The translations under genes were made by a program, and so were the position numbers. The notes beneath the pieces were generated by a model that made no database searches, was not told where the DNA came from, and saw only the letters and a list, made by a program, of their open reading frames with translations. A stretch of DNA of 64,000 nucleotides from Tetranychus cinnabarinus (lineage: Eukaryota > Arthropoda > Arachnida > Trombidiformes > Tetranychidae): the NCBI GenBank assembly GCA_022266195.1, contig WHVY01000004.1, positions 4,481,501 through 4,545,500 of the forward strand, written 5' to 3'. Below are positions 49,124-62,800 of the stretch, piece by piece. The first letter of the stretch is position 1; every line of letters starts with the position of its first letter.

Positions 49124-52100
49124 ATGACAGTGTTAACCAATTTAAAACCTAAACCTTTCCCCCATGATAATGTCAACATTTTCTCCAAAATTTTCATCCT
49201 GTAAGTATTTTTGAATCATTCATCAGTCAATTTAATCTTAACCGTCTTTCAATTGTTCTTCAAACTACTTCAGCTGGATTTATCCTCTTTTCAAGACTGG
49301 ATTCAAGAAAAAGGATTTAGACTTTCAGGATATTTATCAAGTCAGTGTTCATGATCACTCAGACCAGTTGAGAGATAAACTAAAAAGGTAAATTATTTTG
49401 TCTATTTTTGTCTGTTTTCACTAAAACTAATCTACTATCTCAATATTTAATCTCGGAAAATCAATTTTCAATGCATGCTATTGATGTTTCCTTTTTAATA
49501 ACTCTAATCGCATAGATTAAAATTTGGTTCAAAGCATGAAGACTCAAATGAAGTCAAGTAATATTCACACAGTCTCGTAATTAGTTTAATCTGGTTGTTA
49601 TCAGTAACATGGAAAATCTATTTTAATATTTTACCTACCATGTTCAATGACATCAGTTTTAATAGGACGTTAGATAAGTTCACATTTTTCAAAATTGGGC
49701 AACTTCATTGTTAACTGACAATTGCTTACCTAGAATAGAGTAACTAGCGAGTTTTGCAATTTTTATGTTTATTTCTTAATGAAAAGAGCTTAACGAGCAA
49801 TCACAAGACAAATTAACAGTATATCTGCTAATTTTTATGACATAATGTACTTTAAGTAGCAATTAAATGAAATTTAATCAGATGAGATAAGAGAAAAAAT
49901 AAGGCGCCAAAATATATTCACAAGACATGAGCTGTTTGTGTTGGTTACATTACACGTTAGCTGTTACTTGTTAACTTTATACGTTACAAGTAAACATTAC
50001 GTTTAGCTGCATTACTCATAAAATTGTAAAGATTGTCTGTGTTCTTGTTCTAAAGATGTTTAAATTGGTTCATATTGGATTAAATGATATGAATTATATT
50101 TGTTTCATAGAGAATGGCTGAAAGAGTTGAAGAAAAATAAACCAAGTTTGACTAAAGCAATATTGAGAGCCTTTGGTCCACAATACATTATTTCGTCTCT
50201 TGTCATTACTGGTTATGAGGTAAGTTACAGCTTATTGTTCTGAAAATTCACCGTTGGAACTTCTAATTCAAATGACTGAAAAAAATTCTTCTCTTGGTTT
50301 TCTTCCGTTTTTCACCAGCAACTCATACTTAAAATATCTCAACCTTTTCTACTTGGAGCCATTTTGGACTATTTCGCTGGTATAGCCTTTACTCAGGGAT
50401 ATGACATCTATTATATTGGCGTGGGCTTTTGCTTGTGCTCAATGTTGTATTTAATCAGTCATCATGCCTGGTTGCTGTTCATTCTTCGACTCGGGATGAG
50501 AGTAAGAATAGCTGTTCAAAGTTTATTGATGGAGAAGACATTCGTACTCAGTAAATCAGCTTTATACAACAATAAAGTGGGAAACATTATAAACTTGATG
50601 TCGAATGATGTAACCAAATTTGATGAGGTAAAGTCATAGAATTGAAATTTTGTGTTAATAAGTAATTATTCTAACTCTGCAATCTTTTATTAATATTGTA
50701 GTGTGCCATGTATGCTCATTCTGTTTTCATGGCTCCCCTTGAAGCCCTCGTCATTTCGATTATACTCTTCTATAGTCTTGGTTACCCATATGTCATTGGT
50801 CTCATTTTATTGATAGCCTTTGTACCTTTACAAGCATACATCGGCAAGTCCTTTGGTGCTGTTAGACGAGTCACTGCTAGATGGACCGATCAAAGAATCA
50901 AGTTAATGGGAGAAATTGTTGGTGGAATGAAGGTCATCAAACTGTATGCTTGGGAAAAGCCTTTTGCTGGTATGGTTGCCAAAATACGAAAGTAAGCATC
51001 AAGATTGATAAATCCAGACATGTATATTATCTAATGAATATTAGTTACATCTTTTCAAATTTATTAATACTATTTTTATGTTTCTTTATTATTTTAGGTC
51101 CGAAATTATGCAAATTCGTAAATCATTCATACTGCGGGCAATTAATTTCACACTAATGTTTGTAACAACGAAAACTATTCTTTTTGCTGTTTTTATAACT
51201 TATGTGTTAACCGGACATAATTTAACCGCTAAAAACGTTTTCGTAACTCAAGCCTTTTTCAATTCACTCCGACTCTCATTGACTAACCTATTTCCTCAAG
51301 GAGTTTCAAATATATCGGAAGCACTGGTGTCATGTAGACGTCTAACTGTGAGTTGTCAATATAGACCAAAAATTTGATCATAATTTAAAAACTTACTTTT
51401 TTCTAGGACTTCTTGTTGCTTGAAGAGAAAAAAGCATTGGATTTAACCTCCAACAATGCACAAAGATCTTTTAGTATTAAAGATAGAAATAAGAAGTACC
51501 TTAAATTGAGTAATTTAGTCGCAACATGGGACTCAAGTGATGAAGAACCGACTCTCGACGGAATTTCAATGAAAGTAGAAAGTGGAGAATTGGCTTTAGT
51601 AGTTGGTTCTGTTGGCACAGGAAAATCATCTTTACTTCTGGCAATTATGAAAGAGATTATTATCAAAAGTGGTTCTATCGATGTTAATGGTACATTATCA
51701 TATGCCTCGCAAGAATCATGGACTTGGAATGCCTCTATTCGTGATAATATTACTTTCGGTCAAGAATTTGATGAAAAAAGATACAAAAAAGTTCTTGAAG
51801 TGACAGCTCTTCAACGAGATGTTGATATACTACCATATGGTGATAAAACGCTGGTTGGTGAAAGAGGAGTGGGTTTAAGTGGAGGTCAACGAGCAAGAGT
51901 CAATCTCGCAAGGTAAGTTTGTCTTATTTATTAAATCTTAAATATTATCTTAATCTTATTACAATTTTTCTTGTATTTTCACAGATCTATTTATAGAGAA
52001 GCTGATATCTACTTATTTGATGATCCCTTGAGTGCGGTCGATGCCAGTGTAGCAGCAACAATTTTTCAAAAGTGAGCACCGAAGGAATGTTCTGATTTCA

Positions 52101-55100
52101 AATTGAAGAAATCTATAATTTGTTCATTTATTCTCATTATTTAGGTGTTTCAAAGAATTTCTTAAAGAGAAGGTCGTAATTTTAGTTACACACCAGATAC
52201 AATTTTTAAGAAATGCTGATAAAGTTTTATTTATATCAGAAGATAAATCAATATTTTACGACAATATATCAGATCTTGATCAAGGGCCTATGGATCTTGG
52301 TTTAGCATTGAGTCAAAACTTACCAGGAAAAGCTGCTACAACTAAACCAGTGCAAGAAAGAAAGAAACTTGAAAGATCGGACTCATCTGTTTCAACAGTT
52401 TCAGTAGCATCAGAAATTGCAGATTCATTTGATGATCAAGTTATTCTCGATGAACCTCGGATTGCTGAAGAAACAAAAAAATCTGGTGGAGTTGATTCTT
52501 GGGTCTATTGGGCCTACATCAAAGCTGGAGCTAATAGTATTTTAATTATTACTTGCGTGATTTTAAACTTTCTTTCACAAATTCTGTTCAATGGAACTGA
52601 CCTTTGGTTATCTAAATGGACTAACGAGGTGCAATTTCAAACAATAATCACTGATGGGACCATAAATGAATATTCAAATACCACAAATCAAACAGCCACC
52701 GATAGTAATCAAAATATAGACATATCTTTCAACTCAATTATCTATTCGGTTTTCATTGTTTCTCTTCTCATAACGACTTTGGCTCGTTCACTGATCTTCT
52801 TCTACATGTGCAATCGATCCTCAATCAATTTACACAATTCAATCTTCTTTAGAGTTTTAAGATCTCCGATGGCTTTATTCGAAAGTCAACCGATAGGTAA
52901 GTCTTTTTGATTCGGACGAAGCATTAGATAATCATATTCTTATTTCATGTTTAGGTCGAATATTGAATCGTTTTTCTCGAGATCTAGGAATTATTGACGA
53001 ACTTCTTCCTCTAAATGCCTATACGTTGTTAATGGTGAGATGTTAAACTTTTAGATCAGAATAATATCTCTCAGTCGTATTGCACTGATATTCTAAGTGT
53101 TTTGGCTAATTTTGAATTTTTCATCATTTAGACATCATTCCAAGTAGCAGGAATTTTAATAACTGTCGGTTATGTTTCATGGTATCTTATCTTCCCTGCA
53201 ATCATACTTTTAATACTCGCGTGTACATGGCGAACAATTTACATTCCTACTGGACAAGCGATCAAACGACTTGAAGGAGTCAGTAAGTATAAATTAATGT
53301 CTATTCGTTTCTCACTAAATTGCAACTGTTTATCCTTTTACGTGTGACAATGTGTTTACGAAGTTACCATTATAAATATATAAATTGTAAATTATATGCA
53401 AAATTTTGTACAAACTTTGAAACTCATGAATATAATAATTAATTATTTTATTTTATTTTTCAGCCCGTAGTCCAGTTTATTCTCACATCTCAACTACAAT
53501 TGATGGTTTACCAACAATTCGAGCTTTCGGAACTGAAGGAATGTTCACTGATCAATTCAGAGTAATTTTGAATAATCACTCAGCAACTTGGTTCCTTTTT
53601 CTTTGTGCCTCTCGAACTCTTGGCATGTTGATTGATTGGACATGTGTTTTTTATACGACGATAACAACTTTTGCATTGATTGCTTCAGCGAACTGTAAGT
53701 TTTTGTCCATATACCTCACAGTTGAACAATCCTTACTTTTGCGTGTCTGGAAAAACAGTGTGTCCTAGAAAATTTCTTCTGGCATCAACCTTTAGAGTAC
53801 AAAACTCGATACATTATTATTATAAAGTGAAAGATTGTAAGCTTAATTCAGAAATATCAGGAACTTTGAGATGGAATTTTACATGTTGTGTAATGCTTCT
53901 GGATACACAAATCTGCCCTCATGATCGCTTTTCACCCAATTTAAATATAAATGAATGAACACTTTTTGAATTCAATTGAATGTTGAACTGAAATTATATC
54001 GTTTGTCTTTTTATATCCACACAGTGATTCCTGCTGGTGATGCTGGTATGGCTTTATCCAATGCCTTTGGGTTGATGGGATTAATGCAATATTTCATCCG
54101 ACAGTCAACTGAGTTTGAAAGTCAAATGACTTCAGTTGAACGTATTGTTGAATACACAACTTTACCTTTGGAAGCTGAATTAGAAACTGAAAAGAAGCCA
54201 CCACCAGAATGGCCAACTAAGGGATTAATTAAATTTGACCATTTGACACTTCAATATCCAACAGCACCTAAACCCACACTTGAAAATATAACAATAACCA
54301 TTCACTCTGGTGAGAAAATTGGTGTTGTTGGAAGAACTGGAGCTGGAAAAAGTTCACTTTTATCCTGTTTATTCCGAATTGTTGAATTTGATGGCTCCCT
54401 TGAAATCGATGGAATTAATATTCAAGAAATCGGTCTTCATGATTTAAGGAGAAAAGTATCAATCATTCCTCAAGAACCAATTTTATTTGCTGGAACTGTT
54501 CGAACCAACTTAGATCCATTTAGTGAACATAAAGATGCTGAATTGTGGGAAGCTCTTGATGATGTTCAACTGAAGGAAACTGTTTTGGAATTACATGATC
54601 ATCTTGATCATGAGATTCTAGAAGGTGGATCAAACTTTTCTGTTGGACAGAGACAACTGATTTGTCTGGCACGAGCTTTACTTCGTAATAATAAGGTTTT
54701 AGTTATTGATGAAGCAACAGCAAATGTAGATCACAAAACAGATTCACTTATTCAGAATACAATTCGAACTAAATTTTCTCATTGTACTGTGTTGACGATT
54801 GCTCATCGATTGAACACAATTATCGATTCTAGTCGTGTTCTTGTAAGTTACCTTGTAAATTACTCATAACTGGTTTATTAATTTTAATTGAATTCATTTA
54901 TATTTACAGGTTCTTGATGCTGGTAAAGTTGAAGAATTTGAAGTTCCATATAATCTACTCCAAAGAAAATCATCTCTTTTCTCTAAACTTGTAGCTCAAA
55001 CTGGTAAAACTATGAGTGCAAGGCTGTACAAAATGGCAGCGGAGGCTTACTCTGGAAATGTATTGAGTGAACATCACGAAGAGAATCATAATGAAAATGA

Positions 55101-55113
55101 TGAAAATAACTGA
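49124..55113 (+). CDS. ABCC (MRP4-like) transporter, copy 2 of 3
   Basis: The fourteen exons are 49124-49200, 49274-49387, 50111-50219, 50319-50627, 50702-50991, 51098-51347, 51407-51912, 51985-52071, 52145-52896, 52955-53034, 53132-53282, 53464-53694, 54025-54842 and 54910-55113. They join into 1325 residues with the same phases as copy 1. Both Walker A motifs (GSVGTGKS, GRTGAGKS), both signatures (LSGGQ, SVGQ) and the NBD2 catalytic Glu are intact. Compared with copy 1 the linker has a different Ser-rich stretch before TMD2, the first external loop of TMD2 differs, and the tail is extended by an acidic His/Asn/Glu segment. A membrane exporter of organic anions is expected. An AATAAA lies at 55258-55263. 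Confidence 0.95.
49889..49956 (+). promoter_or_regulatory. Conserved block within intron 2 of ABCC copy 2
   Basis: This is the counterpart of 30330-30405, with identical AATAAGGCGCCAAAA and ACAAGACATGAGCTGTTTG cores. Confidence 0.45.
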
Positions 55114-56576
55114 TAGTTTCTGAATGTGTAAATTCGTAGCTCTTTAGTTATTTTCTCATTTCAATTAATTAACGATCACAACATAAAATCAAGTCAACCA
55201 AAAAATCATTGAGTAGCCATTGCATAAACCATAGATTGTAGATAGATCAATTGAAATAATAAAAGTATTTATTCAATCAAATTATCTTGCGAATCAAGTC
55301 AATCCAGCGAGCAGTAAAGAAAAATCAATTGATCAATATTAATAATGGATACACTCAAAAGTACAAATGTATTTCTCTTCGCAAATTGGGTTACTGTAAT
55401 TATTAGCGAAGACTCATTGCAAGTTCCCAGGGCTGTGATCTTCGCATTCTGGGTATCCAAATTTAGCGATGATTCCTTCTAAATCGCTTTGATAAGTTTA
55501 AAAAGTTTTGTAAAAAGTTTGTCATCACAATTCGATCTTTTGCAAACATGGAACCTAATGGACATATAAAAATGTATGAAAACAAGTATTAACAATTAAA
55601 AATAAAAACCTTACCCTTGTTAATCTCGATTAATTAGTGTCCTTCGGAATTCATGTCCTTCAAGATCGAGAGCTCTTAAATTCACTATGAAGGAAACTTA
55701 ACATCTTTAGCTTCCTTTCATTAAAAAACGAGTAGAAGGAAATTTCATCAAATTGGAGACCAATTCCATAATATGAAAGGGGTGATGCGTTTAAAAATAC
55801 TAAAAATGCCTTTTTTCAGAAAAGTTTGGAATTCGTTTGAAGGAGAAGAATCTTTGTGCTAGCACATTCAAAGTAATTGATATCGGAACAGGAGACTTTG
55901 ATGCATATTTCATGCCTCCGATCAGACCTTAAGATCAGCATTCGAGGTGATTTTTCGGCAGGTTGGATACAGAAGTTTAGTCTATTTGGGGGAAATAGGT
56001 TCCTCACAGCCAACGTTTACCGCTGTCATAATAATCGAAGAATCAACTCCATTCAATTCATTTTTCTAATTATGCGAATTTTGGAAGGTCCATTCATCTT
56101 TTTAATTTCAATGCATAAATCATCTAATTAAACATAAAAACCCAGTAACATAAAGAATAGTTAAATTTTTCTGCCTTCTGTTCAAGGGTTAGAATGTAAA
56201 TCCCTCAATTTGAGATGATTTACTTATACAGTGATTCCAATCATAACTGCGATATCAAAATCCTTAAACAGGTTGAAATAGTCTGATTTGATTACATAAA
56301 TCCGTAGGTTTAGTAAGGTATACTTTACAATTTTCACCATTTTAATCGACCATCAATTGAATCTAAGTGATTTGCAGACGATTTTTCATGAGTAAGAAGC
56401 ATTTAAACTGTTCTTTGTCAACCAACAAGTTCAAACCCATGAATGATTTATGTATGACAAACGACATTAGCTTTGCTTTCACAGACACATTCGTAGAGTT
56501 CTGACAAAAATTATTTCTAATAGCTATTTATATAATATTTATAATAATAAGTTAGCATTTAAAGTATTTAATGTCT
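55114..56576. other. Spacer between ABCC copies 2 and 3
   Basis: After the 3' UTR of copy 2, a plus-strand frame at 55877-56131 and an overlapping minus-strand frame (55816-56013) cover a less AT-rich patch. Neither shows a known domain and no splice partners are visible. Nothing else is recognised. Confidence 0.4.
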
Positions 56577-56858
56577 TCACCTGGAAGATAAAAGATGTAA
56601 TAAAAGTTAACTCTTTGCTTTTCATGTGAGATTATTTCGAAATAGACTCAATTAAAGGTAGTAAAAGAAACATTATTTAATGTTACAATTATTCAAACCC
56701 GCATCTACTTCACTAGACACTCATATTCACTATCATATCAATCACTGATTGTTGGTGCTCATTGTAAATGTAAAGGATGGTTGTTGTTCAATCAAAAATA
56801 TGTGATTAAAATTGAATTCTGTGTCAGTCATGTTGGTAACTCGTTGAAAGATATTACA
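56577..56858 (+). promoter_or_regulatory. Conserved 5' flank of ABCC copy 3
   Basis: It aligns with 48866-49123, with an extra insertion of about 50 bp between the ATATCAATCACTGA block and the AAGATATTACAATG block that contains the start codon. Confidence 0.5.
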
Positions 56859-59800
56859 ATGACAGTGTTAACCAGTTCGAAACTTAAACCTTTACCACAT
56901 GATGAAGCCAATATTTTATCCAGAATTTTCATCCTGTAAGTATTTTTTCAAATATTCATAAACCAATTTATTTTCAACCGTCTTTCAATTGTTTTCAATG
57001 TACTTCAGCTGGATTTATCCTCTTTTCAAGACTGGATTCAAGAAAAAGGATTTAGACTTTCAGGATATTTATCAAGTCAGTGTTTATGATCACTCAGACC
57101 AGTTGAGAGATACTTTGAAAAGGTAAATTATTTCGTCTATTTTTATTGTTTTGTACTGTCTTTTAAAGGTAATTTAAATATTATACGATGACGAAAGGCT
57201 AAAATTAATCAGCTATTTTAATACTGAAGTTTTCGGAAAGTCAATTTTCAATGCATGCTACTGATGTTTCCTTTTTATGCCGATAAGATTGAATTTACTA
57301 AAATTCAAAGTATGAAGACTAAAACGAAGTCAAGTATTGCGCTCATACAGTTGTTTTATCTTATCGTTATCAGTAACATTGAAAATAAACCTCAATAGTT
57401 AAACGATTATGTTTAATGTAACAATATTATAATAATATTTAATCAAAACGTTGCGTTAGATGAATCCATGTTTTTCAAAACTGGTTAAATTCATGGTTAA
57501 CTGACTGACTACCTAGTTATTTATTAATAGTACATCGTATCGCTTTTTGATAAAGTAATTTAGATAACATTTACAGTCGCGTGCCTAAAATTGTCTGCTA
57601 AATATTGTAAAATAAATAATATTTCAAGGTTACCAAAGTGTTACATTTAAAATATTCATTCCAATCAAATATCGAATGATATGTTTCAACTCATTCACTA
57701 CCAAAGAGTATCTTTTTGCTTGAATTAAATAAAGCAAATCAAAAATTGACATCAAGACTGATAATTATTTTTTCAATTGAATTCGATGGTTATTTTGATG
57801 GATACTAACTGTAGTTGGAAAGATTGTCGACTGTACTAGTGAACTAAAGCTCGATTTCTACCAATTTTTAGTACATTGTACATGTACAGCTAACTGGGAG
57901 CTTCTCTGTGTGCAGTATGAAACCTTTAAGTATACTTAAGTAACAGTGAAACAAAAGGAGGGAAAATAAAGCTCCAGATATGTAATTACAAGACATGAAC
58001 TGTTCAAGTTGTTGCTCGTTTTAAAATTCCAAGTCAATCTATCTTCTATGTTAATGTCTTAAAAGGTGACAATTAGTCAATCTTGAATAATAGAAGTTAT
58101 ATTTATTCCATAGAGAATGGCTGAAAGAGTTGAAGAAAAATAAACCGAGTCTGGCTAAAGCAATATTGAGAGCCTTTGGTCCACAATACATTATTTCGTC
58201 TCTTGTCATTACAGGTTATGAGGTAAGTTACAGCCTTTTGTTAACTTAAACTTCATCGTTTTTAATGATTTTTTCTTGATTTGTCTCCATATTCACCAGC
58301 AACTTATACTTAAGATAGCTCAACCCTTTTTACTTGGAGCCATTTTGGACTATTTCGCTGGTATAGCCTTTACTCAGGGACATGACATCTATTATATTGC
58401 TGCGGCCTTTTGCTTGTGTTCAATGTTGTTTTTAATCAGTCATCATGCCTGGTTGCTATTCATACTTCGAATCGGGATGAGAGTAAGAATAGCTGTTCAA
58501 AGTTTATTGATGGAGAAGACATTCGTACTCAGTAAATCAGCTTTACACAACAATAAAGTGGGAAACATTATAAACTTGATGTCGAATGATGTAACCAAAT
58601 TTGATGAGGTAAAGTCACAGAATTTAAAATTTGCAAATAATCCTAACACTTCAGTTGTTTCATTGTAAATTTTCAAGTGTGCTATGCATGCTCATTCCTT
58701 GATCTTGGCCCCCATCGAGACAATCGTCATTTCGGTTATACTTCTCTATAGTCTTGGTTATCCATATGTCATTGGTCTCATTTTATTGATAGCCTTTGTA
58801 CCTTTACAAGCATACATCGGCAAGTCCTTTGGTGCTGTTAGACGAGTCACTGCTAGATGGACTGACCAAAGAATCAAGTTAATGGGAGAAATTATTGGAG
58901 GAATGAAGGTTACCAAACTGTATGCCTGGGAAAAGCCTTTTGCTGATATGATTGCCAAAATACGAAAGTAAGCTTCATTTATTTACATTTACTATCTAAA
59001 AAATATTAACTTACATCTTATCAAATTTATTAATGCTGTTTTTATGTTTTTTTATTATTTTAGATCCGAAATTATGCAAATTCGTAAATCATTCATACTG
59101 CGAGCTATTAATTTAACTCTGGTGTTCGTAACGACAAAAACTATCCTTTTTGCTGTTTTAATAACCTTTGTGTTAACCGGACACAATTTAACAGCAAAAA
59201 ACGTTTTCGTAACTCAAGCCTTTTTCAATTCACTCAGAGTCTCATTGACGCACTCATTTCCTCAAGGAGTTTCATATATGTCTGAATCGCTTGTTTCATG
59301 TAGACGTCTAACTGTGAGTCTCAAGTGGGGTTAAAATCTTGGACAATAATTCTTAGAATTTACTTTTTTCAGGAATTTTTGTTGCTCAAAGAAAAGAAAG
59401 CACTGGATTTGACCTCTAACGATATACATAAATCGGTCAACATCGAAGAAAATAATAATAATAATTACCTTAAATTGAGTAATTTAGTCGCAACATGGGA
59501 CTCAAGTGATGAAGAACCGACTCTCGACGGAATTTCAATGAATGTACAAAGTGGAGAATTGGCTTTAGTAGTTGGTTCTGTTGGCACAGGAAAATCATCT
59601 TTACTTCTGGCAATTATGAAAGAGATTATTATCAAAAGTGGTTCTATCGATGTTAATGGTACATTATCATATGCCTCACAAGAATCATGGACTTGGAATG
59701 CCTCTATTCGTGATAACATTACTTTCGGTCAAGAATTTGATGAAAAAAGATACAAAAAAGTTCTTGAAGTGACAGCTCTTCAACGAGATGTTGATATACT

Positions 59801-62800
59801 ACCGTATGGCGATAAAACGCTGGTTGGTGAAAGAGGAGTGGGTTTAAGTGGAGGTCAACGAGCAAGAGTCAATCTCGCAAGGTAAGTTTGTCTTATTTAT
59901 TAAATCTTAAATATTACCTTAAACTTATTACACTTTTTCTTGTATTTTGACAGATCGATTTATCGAGATGCTGATATCTACTTATTCGATGACCCCTTGA
60001 GTGCAGTTGATGCCAGTGTAGCAGCAACAATCTTTCGCAAGTAAGTATTACTGTATTGTAATGCTTATTGTTTTTAAATGACTAACTTGAAATTATCTCG
60101 TATTCATTTTATTTTCATTACTCAGGTGTTTCAAAGAATTTCTCAAAGACAAGATTGTTATTTTAGTCACACATCAAATTCAATTTTTAAGAAATGCTGA
60201 TAAAGTCCTTCTTTTAAAAGATGATAAATCATTGTTTTACGATAAAATATCGGATCTTGAAAAAGGGTACAAGGAAGTTGAGTTAGCTTTAAGTCAAAAA
60301 CAATCAGGAATGGCTCTTACAGCTAAACTATCTCAGGAACGAAGGAAAGTTGAAAGATCTGATTCATCTGTTTCAACAGTTTCAGTAGGATCAGAAATAG
60401 CCGATTCATTTGATGATCAAGTTATTCTTGATGAACCTCAAATTTCTGAGGAAACAAAACAATCTGGTGGAGTTGATTCTTGGGTCTATTGGGCATACAT
60501 TAAAGCTGGAGCTAATAGCATTTTAATTGTTACTTGCGTGATTTTAAACTTTGCTTCACAAATTCTGTTCAATGGAACTGACCTTTGGTTATCTAAATGG
60601 ACTAACGAGCTTAAACTTGACAAAACTGATGGAACCATAATTGACTATTCAAATACCACCAATCAAACAACTGCTGATAGTAATCAAAATATAGACATAT
60701 CTTTCAACTCGATTATTTATTCGGTTTTCATTGTTTCTCTTCTCATAACGACTTTTGCTCGCTCAATGATCTTCTTTTACATGTGCAATCGATCCTCAAT
60801 CAATTTACATAATTCAATCTTTTTTAGAGTTTTAAGATCGCCGATGGCTTTATTCGAAAGTCAACCGATTGGTAAGTCTTTTTGAACTGTTGAAAGCATA
60901 AACTAATTTTAATATTCTTATTTCATGTTTAGGTCGAATATTGAATCGTTTTTCTCGGGATCTGGGAATTATTGACGAGCTTCTTCCTCTCAATGCTTAT
61001 ACTCTAATATTGGTAAGATACTTGTTTGTTGAATTCTGTAGAGCGAGATAACATTTCTTAGTTAAATCGCATCTAATATTATCGTTGTAAGTCTTGAATC
61101 AATTATAAGATTTTTTTCTGTAGATTGCTTACCAAGTAGCAGGAAGTTTAATAATTGTTGGTTATGTTTCATGGTACCTTATCTTCCCTGGAATCGTACT
61201 TATAATAATTGTGTTGGTATGGCGAGCAATTTACATTCCTACTGGACAAGCAATTAAACGAATTGAGGGAATCAGTGAGTATCCGTTCATGTTTATTTTG
61301 TTTCTATTCTGGTACTCCATTAATTTCTGTAACGGGCTTTCTTCATTCCGACAAGATTTTCTCTTCAAATTGACCAAAATTAATAAATAATACAATTTGA
61401 TGAATTGTTGAACTAATGTGCGTGAATAAAAAGAGATGCTGAACAATTGCGGGACTTTTTGATCCCCCTAATATTTTGTTCATTGTTGTTTCCATTATGA
61501 ATTTAGACTTTTCCAATGTGATCTAAATTTCCTGCAATATTGGTACATTATATTATATTTTCAATAACAATTTGTCTTACTTTAAATTTTTACAGCTCGT
61601 AGTCCAGTTTATTCCCACATCTCAACCATAATTGATGGTTTACCAACAATACGAGCTTTTGGAACGGAAGGAATGTTCACTGATCAATTTCGAGTAATTT
61701 TGAACAATCATTCAGCAACTTGGTTCCTTTTTCTTTGTGCATCTCGAACTCTTGGCATTTTAGTTGACTGGACATGTGTTTCTTATTGCACGATAACAAC
61801 CTTTGCTCTTATTGCTACAGCGAACAGTGAGTTTTTTTCTGAATACATTAAAGTGAAATAATTGCTTCTTTTTACTGTTTCTTTTTGAACAAAAATACGT
61901 CCTAGAAAAGTCCTTCTTGTTGCAACCTTTAGAAAAAATGGGATTTTTTTTGTATCTCTAGAGTCGATTACATCGTAAACATATTAATAAAGTTGTGAAG
62001 GTTGTAAGTTTAATTTAGGGCTAGATGTAGTAGACATTATATAACCAAATTATATGATGTTGCATATGATCTGAATCTAAATATGATATAAAAATCTCAA
62101 TTTGACGCAATTACTGATAAAAAAGCGAGTCATGTATTTTTGCGCTAAAATTCCAATTCCACCTAACTGTGCTACTTTACCATATCAGCATCTGAGATAA
62201 AGTTATACCTTATTTTTGGTATTCCGAAATTGATATGAGACCATGAGACATTAGGACATTTATTAGAATATTTCTGCTCTATTCACAGTTGCCTGAACGT
62301 GAAACTGAAACTGAAACGATTGTCTTTTTTATATTTAAACAGTGATTCCTGCTGGTGATGCTGGAATGGCTTTATCTAATGCTTTTGAATTAATTGGCTT
62401 CATGCCATACTTCATCCGACAGTCAACTGAGTTTGAAAGTCAAATGACTTCAGTTGAACGTATAGTTGAATACACAACTTTACCTTTGGAAGCTGAATTA
62501 GAAACTGAAAAGAGGCCACCACCTGAATGGCCAACTAAAGGATTAATTAAATTTGACCATTTGACACTTCAATATCCAACAGCACCTAAACCGACGCTTA
62601 AAAATATAACGATAACCATTCAATCTGGTGAGAAAATTGGTGTTGTTGGAAGAACTGGAGCTGGAAAAAGTTCACTTTTATCATGTTTATTCCGAATTGT
62701 TGAATTTGATGGTTCCCTTGAAATCGATGGAATTAATATTCAAGAAATTGGTCTTCATGATTTGAGGAGAAAAGTATCAATCATTCCTCAAGAACCAATT

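Noticed and set aside
55816..56131. Overlapping frames on both strands between ABCC copies 2 and 3
   Set aside because: Neither has a known domain or splice partner, and both cannot be real.
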